This document shows, piece by piece, positions 45,840 to 57,555 of a stretch of DNA of 64,000 nt (position 1 is the stretch's first letter; each line of letters starts with the position of its first letter). The DNA comes from Aphrocallistes beatrix (Eukaryota; Porifera; Hexactinellida; Sceptrulophora; Aphrocallistidae). The stretch covers positions 3,782,001 through 3,846,000 of the forward strand of contig OY725491.1 in NCBI GenBank assembly GCA_963281255.1, given 5' to 3'. The notes below the pieces were generated by a model. The model saw only the letters and a list, made by a program, of their open reading frames with translations, was not told where the DNA came from and made no database searches. A program made the translations under genes and the position numbers.

Positions 45840-46480
45840 ACATCTTAGATAAGCGTGCTAAGATGATCTGGGAAATATTTATTTCGATATCAGATAAAAG
45901 AACACGTATGAAATTAAAATGTTGATCACTTGTTAGAGAAAGAAATTCTTTTTCATTGACTTCCAGGAAGAGAACCTTGGAATCGCTGAGAAAACTTTTT
46001 ATTGGAAAACCATCGCTGACTAAGTTTGAATGTTACAGTGCTTTTTGCCATCTAACTGCGAACATGAAATATCTACGGTCGTACGATGCCCATTAGTTAG
46101 ATCCAACCCATTTGTTTCCGAATACTGCCGAGGCAAAATCAGATGATTTTGAATTTCGTTAAAGACACAGAATTAATTTCATTTTCATCAATTTACTTTA
46201 AGACTTTGCCAAACAAAATTACATTTAAACATATTTAGAGGTGTTATATTCAAAATGACGTGTTTATATTTTATTCGCTTACCATCGTTCCCAATTATTA
46301 TTACATTTCAAGTCATCATTTCCCCAATTCAATCAATCATTTGTTAGAGTTTTTCAGCTAGGCAACCAATCATGATATGTTTGAAATTATGCGAAAAGTT
46401 GAGCTTGTTACGCTAGGTATTCGGTGTAAAAAATTGAATGTTTGTGATTCACGCTATTTTACTACGACTATTGAGAGATA
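45840..46480. other. no gene seen
   Basis: AT-rich; possibly more of the preceding decayed gene, not readable. Confidence 0.35.
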
Positions 46481-46489
46481 ATATGTAGT

Positions 46490-46680
46490 GTACAAACTAA
46501 TTAGTATATGCAGCGTACCAACGAATTGGTATGAACCACTACAGAGAGATGATATGCAGTGTACCAATAAATTGGTTTGAACAGCTATAGAGAGATAATA
46601 TGCAATGTACCAACGAATTGGTATTAACCACTATAGAGAGATAAATTGCAGTGTAAAAACGAATGTATATGAACCACTTA
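46490..46680 (+). repeat. 46-bp tandem repeat, about 4 copies
   Basis: Unit GAGAGATAATATGCAGTGTA followed by CCAACGAATTGGTATGAACC and ACTATA; ACGAATTGGT forms a small palindrome in each unit. Confidence 0.85.
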
Positions 46681-46739
46681 GATTGTTCTGATTGGATTTT
46701 ATTTGACGTAAGAAACTAGTTGATAAATGCTTCAAAAAC

Positions 46740-46930
46740 CTCATACTTCTAGATAATTTTTCAGTTTTTAGTAACGCTAAACTTTAAGTGGTTAACTTAA
46801 ATATCAAAATAATTACCGTCCAACTAGTACTTTCAGATGGTAGACCGCTCAGTAATAGAATGGAATTAACAATACAAATTTGGCCATTTTCTTTTACGTC
46901 AGGCAAAGTTTTTCGAGCGCGGTATCCTTA
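46740..46930 (-). repeat. dispersed repeat shared with 24115-24330
   Basis: Inverse of ACCATCTGAAAGTACTAG, TTGGACGGTAATTATTTTG and GGATACCGCGCTCGAAAAAC, in the same order as the earlier copy. Confidence 0.7.
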
Positions 46931-46939
46931 AGTCTTACA

Positions 46940-47035
46940 ATTCTGCTAAGTCTAACATCTCGTTAATTCCTACAATCCCATTATGTCCTACAATCTTACT
47001 AAGTCCACCAATCCTGCTAAGTCCGGCAAATGTTC
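46940..47035 (+). repeat. short tandem repeat, CTAAGTCCTACAATC type
   Basis: Five or six loose units of 15-18 bp (TAAGTCTAACATC, TGTCCTACAATC, TAAGTCCACCAATC). Confidence 0.55.
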
Positions 47036-47073
47036 TCATTTGCTTGTAGCCACAATTTTTTCACGCTTCGCTT

Positions 47074-47695
47074 GTGATGGAAATGTGATGAACCCGTAAT
47101 AAATGATGACGGAATCTATAAACGAATTTATTTGCGTATAGCCATGATAGTTTTATTTTTAGATTGAATTCAAAATTTCGAAATAATCTTTTTTAATTCA
47201 ACTTGTGTTTTGAATCACAGCTAAGCTGAATAATAGTAGGATTCACTCTTTACTGTCAATTCAAAACACAAGTTGAAATAACTATTTGCTGAAGACAAAG
47301 CTATTTCCAAATCAATCTAAAAATTAAACGATCATGGATGCATCCGCAAAGAAATCTTGTACAGCTTGTGAGAAAGAACATTCTAAACTGAGGCGACACA
47401 TTCAGACGATGCATCCCAATTTGAGTTCAGAAGAGATGGAGAGAATCATTTCTCAATCAAAAAAGAAATCGGGTGTCGCTTATGTTGTCCATTTAATAAT
47501 GGATCTGGAATCATATGCGAAGCTTTGTTCAAGAAAATGGGTATGTTATTCGAACTGAGCCAGAACCTCTTACAAACAATTGATGCTGTCAAATTATATT
47601 TGCATGTATTAATATGAATAGATATAATGTTAAATAGTTTTTAATAAGAATCGTTTATAGATTCCGTCATCCTTTACTACGGATTCATCATATTT
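47074..47695 (+). mobile_element. 0.62-kb inverted-repeat-bounded unit with a zinc-finger ORF
   Basis: Left GATGGAAATGTGATGAACCC and GATGACGGAATCTATAAACG; both recur inverted at the right end (47655-47695), giving arms of about 50 bp. I could not define a target duplication. It looks like a small DNA element or a deletion derivative. Confidence 0.6.
47334..47558 (+). CDS. small C2H2/BED-like zinc-finger ORF
   Basis: ATG start, 74 residues. CTACEKEHSKLRRHIQTMHP fits a single C2H2 finger (Cys-x2-Cys ... His-x4-5-His with an LxRH core) near residues 9-27, followed by a charged serine-rich tail. It lies in the middle of inverted repeats. In DNA transposons such a finger at the N-terminus binds the ends; no catalytic part follows within the repeats. 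The downstream stretch 47760-48190 has acidic open segments (SFEELKKWLKLEEEN) that might be related exons, not shown. Confidence 0.4.
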   Translation: MDASAKKSCTACEKEHSKLRRHIQTMHPNLSSEEMERIISQSKKKSGVAYVVHLIMDLESYAKLCSRKWVCYSN

Positions 47696-47699
47696 CCAT

Positions 47700-49995
47700 T
47701 AAGAAATTATTGTTACTAGTGAATGCGAGCACAATATATGAAGATGAAGAATGCAAACAGCTGAAATGATATCAGACACTCGACTCGAAGAAAATTAAGA
47801 TGGCCAAGATATGGATGGCGAAAGTCCAATTGATTTTGGAACATGTTCGAGCCGGGGAGAAGAGTTAAATTCTAGAGTCAAAGAAATAATTCGAACAGAT
47901 GAAAGTTTTGAAGAATTGAAAAAATGGCTAAAATTAGAAGAGGAAAATTAAGGCATCAAACTACTTGTCGTATGTGAACAATCTCCTGTGGGTGCTAAAA
48001 CATTTGGTAGAATACGGACACATAGGAGAATTCTTACGGAGAATCAAAGATACACAAAGCAAAATAACATTGGAAAGAAAAAAAGAATGAAGTGGAATCT
48101 TATAATTAATTTGGAAAGTTACCAGGTCTTTTACTCTGGGAGGATATTTGAGGAGGAAATTCAATGGAATGACAGAAGCTACATCAAATAAAGAACAAGA
48201 TAAAGGATTTAATAATCACGTCTAGATATAATCAACAAAGAAAGACTCCACATTAATATATTGAACACAATGCATCAACACAATATAGTAAGAAATCTAA
48301 AAATTTTCTGTCAGTGCAATCATCTATATGTACTTGTATTTCTACAATTAATGAGAGGCACAATATAATTAATAAATTAAAATTTTTTAGACTGCTAAAT
48401 ACAGGAACTAAAATATTTTACAGAGAAATTGAAAAATAAGAACAAACTAGAAAGGAGTTGGAAGAACTATATTGTAAATTTAGAATATCTTATGAATTGC
48501 ATACATCTTCTTCACACCAAAGTAATTATAAACTAATGAAAATTATAAATCAGGGAAGGGAATGTAGTGGAAAAGTTAAACAACTAAACATAGAAATAAA
48601 AAAGGATTGCATGCGAGAAGATAAGAATGAATTGAAAACAATTATTATAAATTAGTAAACAAATAAATATATAAGATAAAGGTAAGTAGTAAAATAGAAA
48701 GTTAAGATTAAAAATAAAATAAGGTGGATAAAGAGCAGATTATAAAATATGAAAGTAATTAAAGATACCGCCAGCGAAAAATCCTTAGCTTTGGCTTACA
48801 GCATATTTTAAGAAGAGAAATATATAAGATATTAAGCGTGGGCAGGTAGTGCAATTAAAAAATATTGAGGAATGCCAAACCGTTTTTGGTTCGCATTTCA
48901 AGTTTTTGAGTTACAGCGTCTCAAAGTAGTTTTTTTCCGTTTTTCGCTAGCACATCGATGCTCCTCCACCTTGTATATTTTTTCGATTATACGTTTAGAT
49001 CAAATGCTTCGAAAATTTATTCATATATAGTCTATCATATTTGTTATCGTATAGAACCAATAAAGAGCTAAAATAACCAAAATTGTTAATTTTATATGTT
49101 TTTTAAAAAAGTCCAAAAAAGAGTAAAAGCAGGGTTTTTTCAGGAATTCAGCAATAAAATCACAAATTTATAAGAAATCGAAAATCGAGTGGTCCTACGT
49201 TTATCGCACAAAGATATTGAACAACTATTGTAAATTTCAGCCTTCTATCTTAACAACAAATTTGACTTTTTTATTTTAAAGACGGTCAATTTTGAAATTT
49301 TAAAGTTTCGAGATATAGGGATTTAAAGTTTTAATGTTAAAAACGATGTCAAATGAGCTATTATGGATAAATAAAAGCATTCATGGGCATTTAATTGCAT
49401 TTATACTGATGAATTAGATATATTTCGACAAATTTTGGTGAAAATATCAAAAGCATAGAGAAAATACGCAAATTTTCTTGAGGCCCCTTACCTCGAATAT
49501 TTTGAACCAATTGGGAAATATAATTATTAATCCTAGCACTGCAAAGAATAATCCATAGGTTTAGAATGAATAAAGAGCTTCTAAAAAGTATATTAGGAAG
49601 TTAGAGCGAGAGTCTACGACTTTTGGTCTTCAAGTTAGGATTTTCGAAAAATGATTCGTCAACACGCGACAAAAATGTAAAACTTAGCATTCAATAGGAC
49701 GTAGTACACTTATGGTTAATCTTCGTCCAGATTCTGAAAATTTGGAAAATTTGGCTAGAAATTCAAACTCTAACGAAATTGGTGCATAGTATATCTACCT
49801 AAGGATCCAAACTAACTTGACTATAAGTTTGGAAGACTAATTTTGTATTTGCGCACCCTTCTAAGGCTTCAGACATGAGCTAAATTTAGATATTTAGATA
49901 AATAATATTTCAGTAAATTATTTTAGTTAAAATTCATTAATACCTAATTTTGATGAATTCAATATAAAATAACTTGTTTTACAAAATTATTTTGT
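47700..49995. other. no gene I can support
   Basis: Short lysine/glutamate-rich ORFs (47988-48191, 48458-48655) without motifs; 48760-48800 shares a few tens of bases with the repeat at 24115. The rest is AT-rich and featureless. Confidence 0.35.
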
Positions 49996-50105
49996 GCGGG
50001 GGAAGGTGACCTGGTGGTTAGCGCGTTGTGAAGTGCACTCTAGCAGTGCTCTAGGGTATCGTCGCATGACTAGCAAAGTTCGAGCCCCCCTAACTCCGCC
50101 TACTT
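49996..50105 (+). repeat. tRNA-like unit, SINE or tRNA pseudogene
   Basis: An A-box-like CCTGGTGGTTAGCGCG and B-box-like AGTTCGAGCCCC are about 65 bp apart. That is wider than in an ordinary tRNA, with the GC-rich interior absent from neighbours. No clean acceptor stem, so probably a tRNA-derived SINE head rather than a working tRNA. Confidence 0.5.
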
Positions 50106-50420
50106 TTTGCTAAAACATACTACCCAAGTGAGGATCGAACGTGTTTATTACTAACCCATTTAATTAATCATAATTCTACTTTCACTAAATATTACTTCAT
50201 TCAAAATATAGAGCTCAATGCTATGATATTCCAATGTACATACCATGTACTTTCATTATGTACTCATTACATTTTCAATCCTTTTCGCTGTATATTTCTT
50301 TACTCCCATTACATTCCCCGCCGCCCTATTATAACCACGTTTACTGATTTTGTATTAGCAACTATTCTTGTGACGAATCCGTTCCACAGCATTCCTATTG
50401 TATATACAGACTTTCCTACG

Positions 50421-53028
50421 ATGTCCGATCCTGATTTCGAACCAGATTCTGACGAGACTGGAGCTAAGACTGGAGCAGAGACTGGAGCTGAAGCAGAGAG
50501 TTTCCCAAGATTTCAAGCTGAGGGAGGTACTACTGAGGTGACACAGATGTCTCAAGTTTCGTCCCTCGGTGAGTCCATTCCATTACATTCGGGCATTTCT
50601 CAGTGTATAGAGGATGTTGGTTTATATACTAGCAGTAGTTCTTTCAGTACTGCGACACCAATGACTAAACGTCGCAAGTTTTTTGGGTCGAAATCGCGGA
50701 AGCGAAAAGGTAGTTTATATTCTCGTAAATACCCGAAGCGATCCCAAAAACTTGCTGACGATACCCAGTCTGAAATTTCTGCACATTCACAATCCGTACT
50801 AAATCTTGATGTTTCTTTTGTTATTCCTACCGTGTTTGATTCTAGCAGGGATACCACTACTGCGGAAGGTAAAATATCAATTTCAATACCCACCAAAAAG
50901 CCGCCTAGTAAGGTATTGACTGTGTATGACAGTGCAACATATGCTGAAAAAAATATCAAATTGACTCCATTTTCTAGTCAGCGTATTGTTTTTGATGTTT
51001 CCGTTTTGGAATCGATGTTTGAAAATTCCTTTCAATGTAAATTTTGCCACCATGGGCCTGTAAAACTTTTTCAGTCATCTGCCCAACATTGTTTAGGAAT
51101 ATATATCTACCTAAGGTGTGAGTATTGCTTTACAACTAAAAATTACTGGACTGTGTCGGGGAGATTTAGTGAAAAAATCCCTGTAGGTAATTTTACTGTT
51201 GCAAAGCGAAATGCTAGTTCTAATGAAGCTGTTTTAGGTGCCCGACTTGCTGGTATCGGCAAAAGGGACATAGATTTTATTTTTTGCAGTGTAGGAATTG
51301 GAAGACCACTGGCATATTCAACATTTAGTCAGGTAAACCGAGATCTTTGCGTCGTACTAGAGCATATTGCCACCGAATCCATGCAGAGGGCTATTGAAGA
51401 CCTTAGGTTTTCAAATGGCCTGACGCTGGATGATATAGTTCATATCACCGGCTCGTACGATGGTGTATATCAAAAGCGTTACAGTAGGATGGGCGGAGGT
51501 TTTTCCCGCTATTGTTTTGTGTCACTAATAGAGGTAAAAACAGGTAGGGTTGTTGCATATCAAGTGGTATGCAATTCATGCCCTGAATGTACGGTATTGC
51601 GTCATCAATTTATGGGGGGAATTTTGTCAGCCGAAGAACACCGTAACAAATTTGAGCTACATTTGAACAACTGTCCCGCAAATTATAGGGATTTTTCAAG
51701 CGTATCTCTTGAGTCCGAGGTTTCCCCGGAGATTATGACTCAAGGATACGAAAGGGGAGTAATTTGCGATGGCTTAGTTTGCGATGGGGATAATAAATCT
51801 TTTGAAAAAATAAGAGTAGTTGACCCGTATGCAAATTTTGACCTGAGGCATGATGTAAAAAGATTGAAATGTCTAAGCCATTGCGTAAAACGGATGAAGG
51901 GCCATCTTATTGAATATCAGAAAAATAAACTTAGACTGGCAAGAAGTGATAAGGCAGCCAAAGTAAAATCAGGTGTGGGTAAGGCCATAATTCAGGATGA
52001 ATTTAGGGATATTCCCAGAGGGGAATGGTCTGATTCTTCAAAAAAAATGCTGTAGAAATGAAATTCCTCACAGACATTATGTGTGCACGTATTGCATCAA
52101 TGGATCAGTTGGCAGTAAAACATCATAAGGGATGTGTAGACCAATTTTTGAATTCCATCCGTGCCATCCCTTATCACTATAGCACCACTGATCAATCAGG
52201 CGCAATTGATCATAATAGGTGTCCTCTAGGTGCTGATTCTTGGTATAAATGCCTAGCAGCCGTGGCCAAAGGTGTCAATCCACCTAAACACCCAAATTAC
52301 CTTGTGCCCGAAGCTGTGAAATTAGTCCTAGAGGTATTTTACCATTATAACTATGATAATCCATTTTTTATTGATCAAATTGCTGACGGGCTAACGTCAA
52401 ATCACAATGAGGCCCTCCATAATGTTTTATTCACAATGGTGCCAAAAATTGAAGCCATTAGCTACACTACCATGAGGTTGGGTAGTGCCTTAGCTGTTAT
52501 CAGATACAATGGGGGGATGGGTGACTTATCACGTGTCTTTGAGATTTTAGGTATAAAGGAGAGTTCTGCCATCAAAGATCTTTTTACAGAATTGGATGCA
52601 AAGAGGGTGAGACAGTCCCGCACGATTCATAAAATTCAAACACAGAGATTCATGGACAGACAGAGTAGGAGCAGAAAAGATTCAAGCAAGAGGAAAAAGC
52701 ACGGGGTTGGCTATCAATCAGGTAAGTTCTCTGGTTCAGCTGTGATATCCGAAGATGAAACATAGAGGAGCTGGAGTTCCAAGTCCCAGATATGAATCCA
52801 GAGGCTTCATGTACTATACCCCAAAAAGTCAACGTGAAGCGGGAAAGCTGTGGTGTATGCGGGGAGGAAGAAGCCGGAACCGACGATGACACCTCAGATC
52901 TACCGGAAGGTAAGTTGTCATGGGTAGAGTGTGAAGAGTGTTCTGTGTGGTACCATTTTGTATGTGTTGGTGTTGTTAACAATGATAGTTTAGGCCAATA
53001 TTGGGTATGTGATAAATGTTTAAATTAG
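50421..53028 (+). pseudogene. Mutator-like transposase with C-terminal PHD finger, one indel
   Basis: I choose ATG 50421 (MSDPDFEPDSDETGAK); the in-frame ATG at 50223 adds a hydrophobic stretch that looks like leader DNA. Order: acidic/serine-rich start; basic KRRKFFGSKSRKRKGS (nuclear signal) near 85; zinc ribbon FQCKFCHH...RCEYCF from residue 205; catalytic GSYDGVYQKR (Asp 347), then a cysteine group (CNSCPECTVLRHQF) and VCDGDNKSFEKI (Asp 455/457), CLSHCVKRMKG. The frame breaks in an A8 run (52040-52047) and resumes at once (NAVEMKFLTDIM), through NHNEALHN and a basic tail. A 68-nt intron (52722-52789, GTAAGT...CAG) joins in phase to the PHD finger CGVCGEE...CEECSVWYHFVC...CDKC (C4HC3). Assigned to the Mutator-like DDE proteins of invertebrates. 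Confidence 0.82.
52722..52789 (+). other. predicted 68-nt intron before the PHD exon
   Basis: Donor AG|GTAAGT at 52722, acceptor CCCAG| at 52789. Splicing turns GYQSG into GYQSDMNPEAS and links two different frames; without splicing the frame stops at 52765. Confidence 0.7.
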
Positions 53029-53936
53029 ATATTTTATGTATTTTAATCGTTTTATATGTATTTCTATCATCTTGTGTATTTCTATCATTTTGTGTATTTC
53101 TATCTATTATGTTTGTCTTTCTATTATTCATGCTTTCGGGGGGTTTTATTTTTAATATATATCTATTAAACTCAATATAATAACCTTGTCACTTTCTTTA
53201 TTTAAAAATGGGCTAAATCGAAATGAAGTAGAAAAATGAGATGAAATTTTTCTTTTTTCCAGATGAGCGAATTATTGTAAACTAGTTTGGGAAAAATATT
53301 TATGATAGAGTCAAAGTTAGGATATGTAACGATGCAGTATTGATTGGGGAACAGCCTAAGATATAATTGAATTCTCTATTAAACACTAAAGATTTCCAAA
53401 ATACATGAAAACTCAAAAATTTGGTATAGCGTCGAGTAATCTGATAAATTGCAAATTAAAAATAAATTTTAATCTAATTCTAAAAACTCAAAATATGCTT
53501 AGCGTCTTCCCCAGTCAATAAGCTTTAAAATGCTGCTTTATTTATTTCGATATCATGAACATAACTTGCTAACTAGTTTGCATAAGTAGGAGCTCTATTC
53601 ATAGGAATTTGAAAATTTGGTTGAATTATTGAAATTCTTTAAAAGTAATTAAATAGAGCAGGCTAATATAGTACGGTTTCAGTACACTTACTATAGTGCA
53701 TTGATACAACAGCATTTATTTGGTTCTACTATTATGGAGAAATCTGGCCGATGCCTAACCTTATTATCGAAGTATTATATGTATACATTTATAAAACTAT
53801 ATTAGGATTTAACTATAAGTGAATACCGCATACAATACTAAGTCATTTATCCATGGTTAAAAACAACATTAAATTAATATTAACAATCTAAATTCATTAT
53901 GATCAATTTTGGAATTGATTGAAATATATATATATA
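53029..53936. other. 3' flank of the Mutator-like gene, no gene seen
   Basis: T-rich with repeated TGTGTATTTCTATCAT (53045-53110). I could not find inverted termini pairing this flank with 48700-50220. Confidence 0.45.
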
Positions 53937-54193
53937 CAAGCGCGCTTCGCATGCTTGCGCTGCGCGGCTGGCGGACACTTTGTGTCCGCCGGAGGCTGCC
54001 TTCGGTCGCCTGGGGTCACATTGATTAATTATAAGGGAGATAACATCTCTAAATACGTCTGTCCTACTGTTATAATCTATATCGCACGAAAAATCACCAT
54101 ATTGATAAATTTTTAAAATTTAGATGAGTAATGATTACGTCATAACAAAGTGATGAGTCATCATTTTTTGATGATAGTTGCATCATATGTGAG

Positions 54194-54398
54194 CATGGAC
54201 TTATCTAGGATTTACCAGTCCGGCACTTTTTTGAAGGTGATAAAAGTTATATGACACCCAAACAGGGGTTTATCTTGTAATTTCAGGGGTGATGGCAACC
54301 CAACACCAAAATCGAACCACACTGCAAGCACCTTGACTACTCGGACGATAACAAGCCGGCACCTAAAGTTGCCGGCCGAGCACCTAGATAAACCCCTG
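54194..54398. mobile_element. 205-bp hAT MITE, perfect 8-bp TSD
   Basis: Ends CATGGACTTATCTAGG and, inverted, CAGGGGTTTATCTAGG; duplication TATGTGAG at 54186-54193 and 54399-54406, which also reconstructs the uninterrupted repeat seen in other copies. Confidence 0.92.
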
Positions 54399-54652
54399 TA
54401 TGTGAGGTATGTTAGTATACAGAATCTATTAAAATTTCAGCCATCTATCTGCTGAGTTATGCTCGAATAACTGTATTGCTTAACTTTTAAAAATGTGACA
54501 ATGACGTCATAATTCCGTGATGAGTGGACATTTTCGTCTGAGCTCAGAACTTACTGGAGCCATAGACAAAAAACTCTCACATGCCAAAAATCAGCTTTCT
54601 GCGCCTAGCAGTTTCTTCAATCAATTCGTTACAGATATATATAGATATATAC

Positions 54653-54703
54653 ATACACAAACAAACAAACAAACAAACAAACAAACAAACAAACAAACAT
54701 TAA
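54653..54703 (+). repeat. (CAAA)n microsatellite
   Basis: About twelve CAAA units replacing the usual TA tract near the 5' end of the Helitron-like repeat. Confidence 0.95.
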
Positions 54704-54914
54704 TCGAGTTTTAATAGTAAGGATATTGTGGATCAATAGTCAATCCAACATGTTATTATATCTGAAAATTTCAAACTTTTCTACTAATTATTCTGCACGA
54801 AAAAGGCAGAACTGTGAAAAATAAACATGTAAGCTTTTACCACAAATTTTTCGGCCATGGTACAATTAAAATCAGTAAAAATGAATACAAACTTCTAATG
54901 AGAATATTGTTATC

Positions 54915-55110
54915 AATAGTTTAAGATATGGCTCCATTGAGTTCAGACACCAAAGACAAAAATGTTGAAAGACCACGTTGAGACGTCATTGCCACGTCTA
55001 TATAATTAGAAATTTCAGTTTTGCACACTCAGCCAATTTCGGTCATTGAAGGCTGAGAATAAAACCATAGTAGATGTAAATCAACATGCCCGAAGCATAT
55101 ACTACCATCC
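54915..55110 (+). repeat. very diverged Helitron-like body
   Basis: GAGACGTCATTGCCACG, AATTAGAAATTTCAGTTTT and a GAAGGCTGA motif match the body in order; ends are absent. Confidence 0.5.
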
Positions 55111-55652
55111 ACCAAATCAGTGCGCAGGCTAGGCATGCCTCCCCAGATGAACGAAGACCCCACGAGTTGCGTGTTCCCAGTATGAGTTGCGATTTGTAAG
55201 TTACGACTGATAAATAATAGGTTAAATTATGTTATTTATATTCATTGCTTGAGACTACAATCGCATCGACATGTGTGGTCTGACCTTTCCTTCCAGGTGA
55301 TGGGATCATGAAGGAAATATCATCGGCAATTCTCAGAAAAGTGAGGTGCATATAGGAACGCAATAGATAGTTTATGAATTTTACTGAGAAACATTCCAAT
55401 ATTGTAAGTTTAACAGATGTTAAAACAAGTTAGTGACTGTGAAAATTATTTCAAAAATGTAATATTAGACATTTACATCACTTTGAAATTTGCCAAAACC
55501 TAAATCATAATTGTAAATATTACTTAAGTACTATCGTTTTATATCTAAAATTAGACATTTGAAGAAAAATATGAATATACGTAATGCAACTTTAGTGCCG
55601 CACCAGTAGGGATTACCCTTATAGCATCGACGAAGTATCTCGTCCGTATGTA
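55111..55652. other. no gene seen
   Basis: Unremarkable AT-rich sequence before the Tc1. Confidence 0.4.
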
Positions 55653-57030
55653 CAGTGTGACACGATGAAATTGAGAATATTGCTATTTTGTTATTTCGCA
55701 TGCTATAACACAACCATCACTTCTAAACTTCCTCTCTCTTTTATTATTCGTACATATTAGATGTTTCTATAAATGCAGCATTATAAAACTATATTAGCAA
55801 CATTCCTGCGAGTGTTCTTTCCTATTATTGCATAACCCTGACTTCCCATTTTCTATAAAATATTTTAGGTAATTTAAGATTGTTTTCCGTCACAAACATT
55901 AATATAACATCTGAGTTTCATTTTGAATTAGCTTGTAATGACTGAACAAATTCACCGTGACAAGATTAGTACCTTATATCAGTCCGGCATTGCGAATGCG
56001 ATGGAAGTATCTCGTACAGGTATGCCAAAGAGCACGGTTTATCGAACAATTTCTAAACTGAAAGCCGAAGTTTCAATTAAGAGAAAGAGAGGTTCTGGAA
56101 AAGGCAGAGTTATCAACAAGAATAATACTATTCACTTGTCAAACTTGCTCGAAACAATAGACAGATGTCTATTAGGAAGTAAACGAGCAAATTCAACACC
56201 ACTCGGTCGAATACATACTCCCGGGAGACTGTGAGGCAGCATCTCAAGAGGCTGGGACACACCCGAAAGGTTGCAAAGGCAATTCCATTCCTCACACAGA
56301 GGCATATGGACAGAGGCGTGTCTTGGGCAAAAGATAACAAGGCCACATATTGGGAGAGGTCGTATTCAGTGACGAAATGTCCATTTGGTTGTCACAAGGC
56401 AAGATTTGCCTGTGGTGCAGGAGTGACGAAAACCCAGTTAAACCCACCTCCAAGCACACACCGAAACTTCATGTTTGGGGTGCCTTTTCTGCTCGTGGCA
56501 CGTTTCCATTGAAGATATTTTTGGAGAATTTGACTGGATTGGGCTATGTTCGTAACCTAAACAAGTGCTTGATTGTTCAGAGTCAAGTTCTGTATCCAGA
56601 TGGTTGGATTTTTCAGGAGGACAATGATCCCAAGCACACCCCCAAGATTGAGAAGGATTTCATGCGGAATGAGGGTATAGTCAGAATGGATTGGCCTGCG
56701 TGTAGCCCGGATCTCAATCCAATTGAAAACCTATGGGCCTGGATAAAAATGCAGCTCAATTTGAGATCTCCCAAGACTCTTGGCGAGCTTGAGAAGAGTC
56801 TTAATGAAGTCTGGGAAAGGAATTCAATTGACTTTTTGAGGCCATATTGGGAGTCCATGAAGAAGGTGGTAGTTTTGGTAAAGTAGAGTAAAGGTCAGAA
56901 GATTAAGTACTAGTGGATATTATAATGTAGTCATGCATGTTTTGCAAGTAGTTTGGTTTTCGAAGAGTAAGTTATTACTTTGAAAGAAAGATACACTTAA
57001 ACATTTTCCCAATTTTATCGTGTCACACTG
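55653..57030 (+). mobile_element. Tc1-like element, 1378 bp
   Basis: Termini CAGTGTGACACGATGAAATT and, inverted, CAGTGTGACACGATAAAATT; TA at 55651-55652 and 57031-57032. Confidence 0.92.
55938..56886 (+). pseudogene. Tc1 transposase (DD34E), two frameshifts
   Basis: N-terminal region in frame 1: MTEQIHRDKISTLYQSGIAN, then VYRTISKLKAE (helix-turn-helix) and a KRKRGSGKGR hook-like basic stretch. Shift near 56215 into RQHLKRLGHTRKVAKAIPFL, second shift near 56345 into the catalytic core. The core reads VVFSDEMSIWLSQ (first Asp), FQEDNDPKHTPK (second Asp) and LNPIENLWAWIKMQL (Glu), with the triad intact. The tail FLRPYWESMKKV is typical. Intact members cut and paste at TA; this copy needs both shifts resolved to make protein, so it is dead. 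Confidence 0.92.
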
Positions 57031-57116
57031 TATGTATTAATTCGAACTTAATAGGAGAAATGTAATTAATCATCCGTAATTTCCTGATCGGTTCCACAAA
57101 GTTTGGGTACTGAGGT

Positions 57117-57341
57117 CAGGGCTGCATCAACCCATTTTGAGTTGGCAAATCATATCAATGAGTTGATCATAGCCGCCATATGAAAATGAATTGTTAAAAC
57201 CAGTTCATTTAGTACAAATGACTCATTCCGAAAATGAGTGGGCTGTAGACAACTCATTTTTTGAAAGAGTTGGATGAGTTGTGGTCAAGGAAGTTCCATG
57301 AAAAATGACTTGTTTTTGCCAACTGGGTTGATACAGCCCTG
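57117..57341. mobile_element. 225-bp hAT MITE
   Basis: Ends CAGGGCTGCATCAACCCA and, inverted, CAGGGCTGTATCAACCCA; duplications ACTGAGGT (57109-57116) and ACTGAGAT (57342-57349), one mismatch. The interior repeats GAGTTG/CAACTC motifs. Confidence 0.9.
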
Positions 57342-57439
57342 ACTGAGATAATCTGGAATGGAGTATTCCGTAAATTAGGCAATTACAAGTAGAGTTCCGG
57401 GATGTTTCCGTCAAGTTCCATAAATTATGTACTCAGATT

Positions 57440-57555
57440 TCAAATAAAATTGACAATTTGGTGATTTTTCAGTGATATAGATGATAACAGTAAGACAGAC
57501 AAGTTTAGAGTGATTATCTACCTAATAATAACCAGTGTGAGCCCTTGTGTTTCTT
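57440..57555 (+). repeat. Helitron-like repeat fragment
   Basis: ACAATTTGGTGATTTTTCAG and AACAGTAAGACAGACA of the 3' half; ends with a shortened GAGCCCTTGTG. Confidence 0.6.

Larger units (their letters stand above)
53937..54723 (-). repeat. Helitron-like repeat with nested hAT MITE
   Basis: Full-length, minus orientation: starts CAAGCGCGCTTCGCATGCTT after A and ends TTTTAATAGTAAGGA before T. The interior contains a 205-bp MITE and a CAAA microsatellite. Confidence 0.8.

Noticed and set aside
49996-50105. Functional tRNA gene
   Set aside because: A- and B-box-like motifs are present but no acceptor stem or clear anticodon arm; SINE or pseudogene fits better.
52040-52047. Programmed frameshift in the Mutator-like gene
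   Set aside because: A homopolymer run alone is not enough; the region shows no obvious stimulatory structure and a simple indel explains it.
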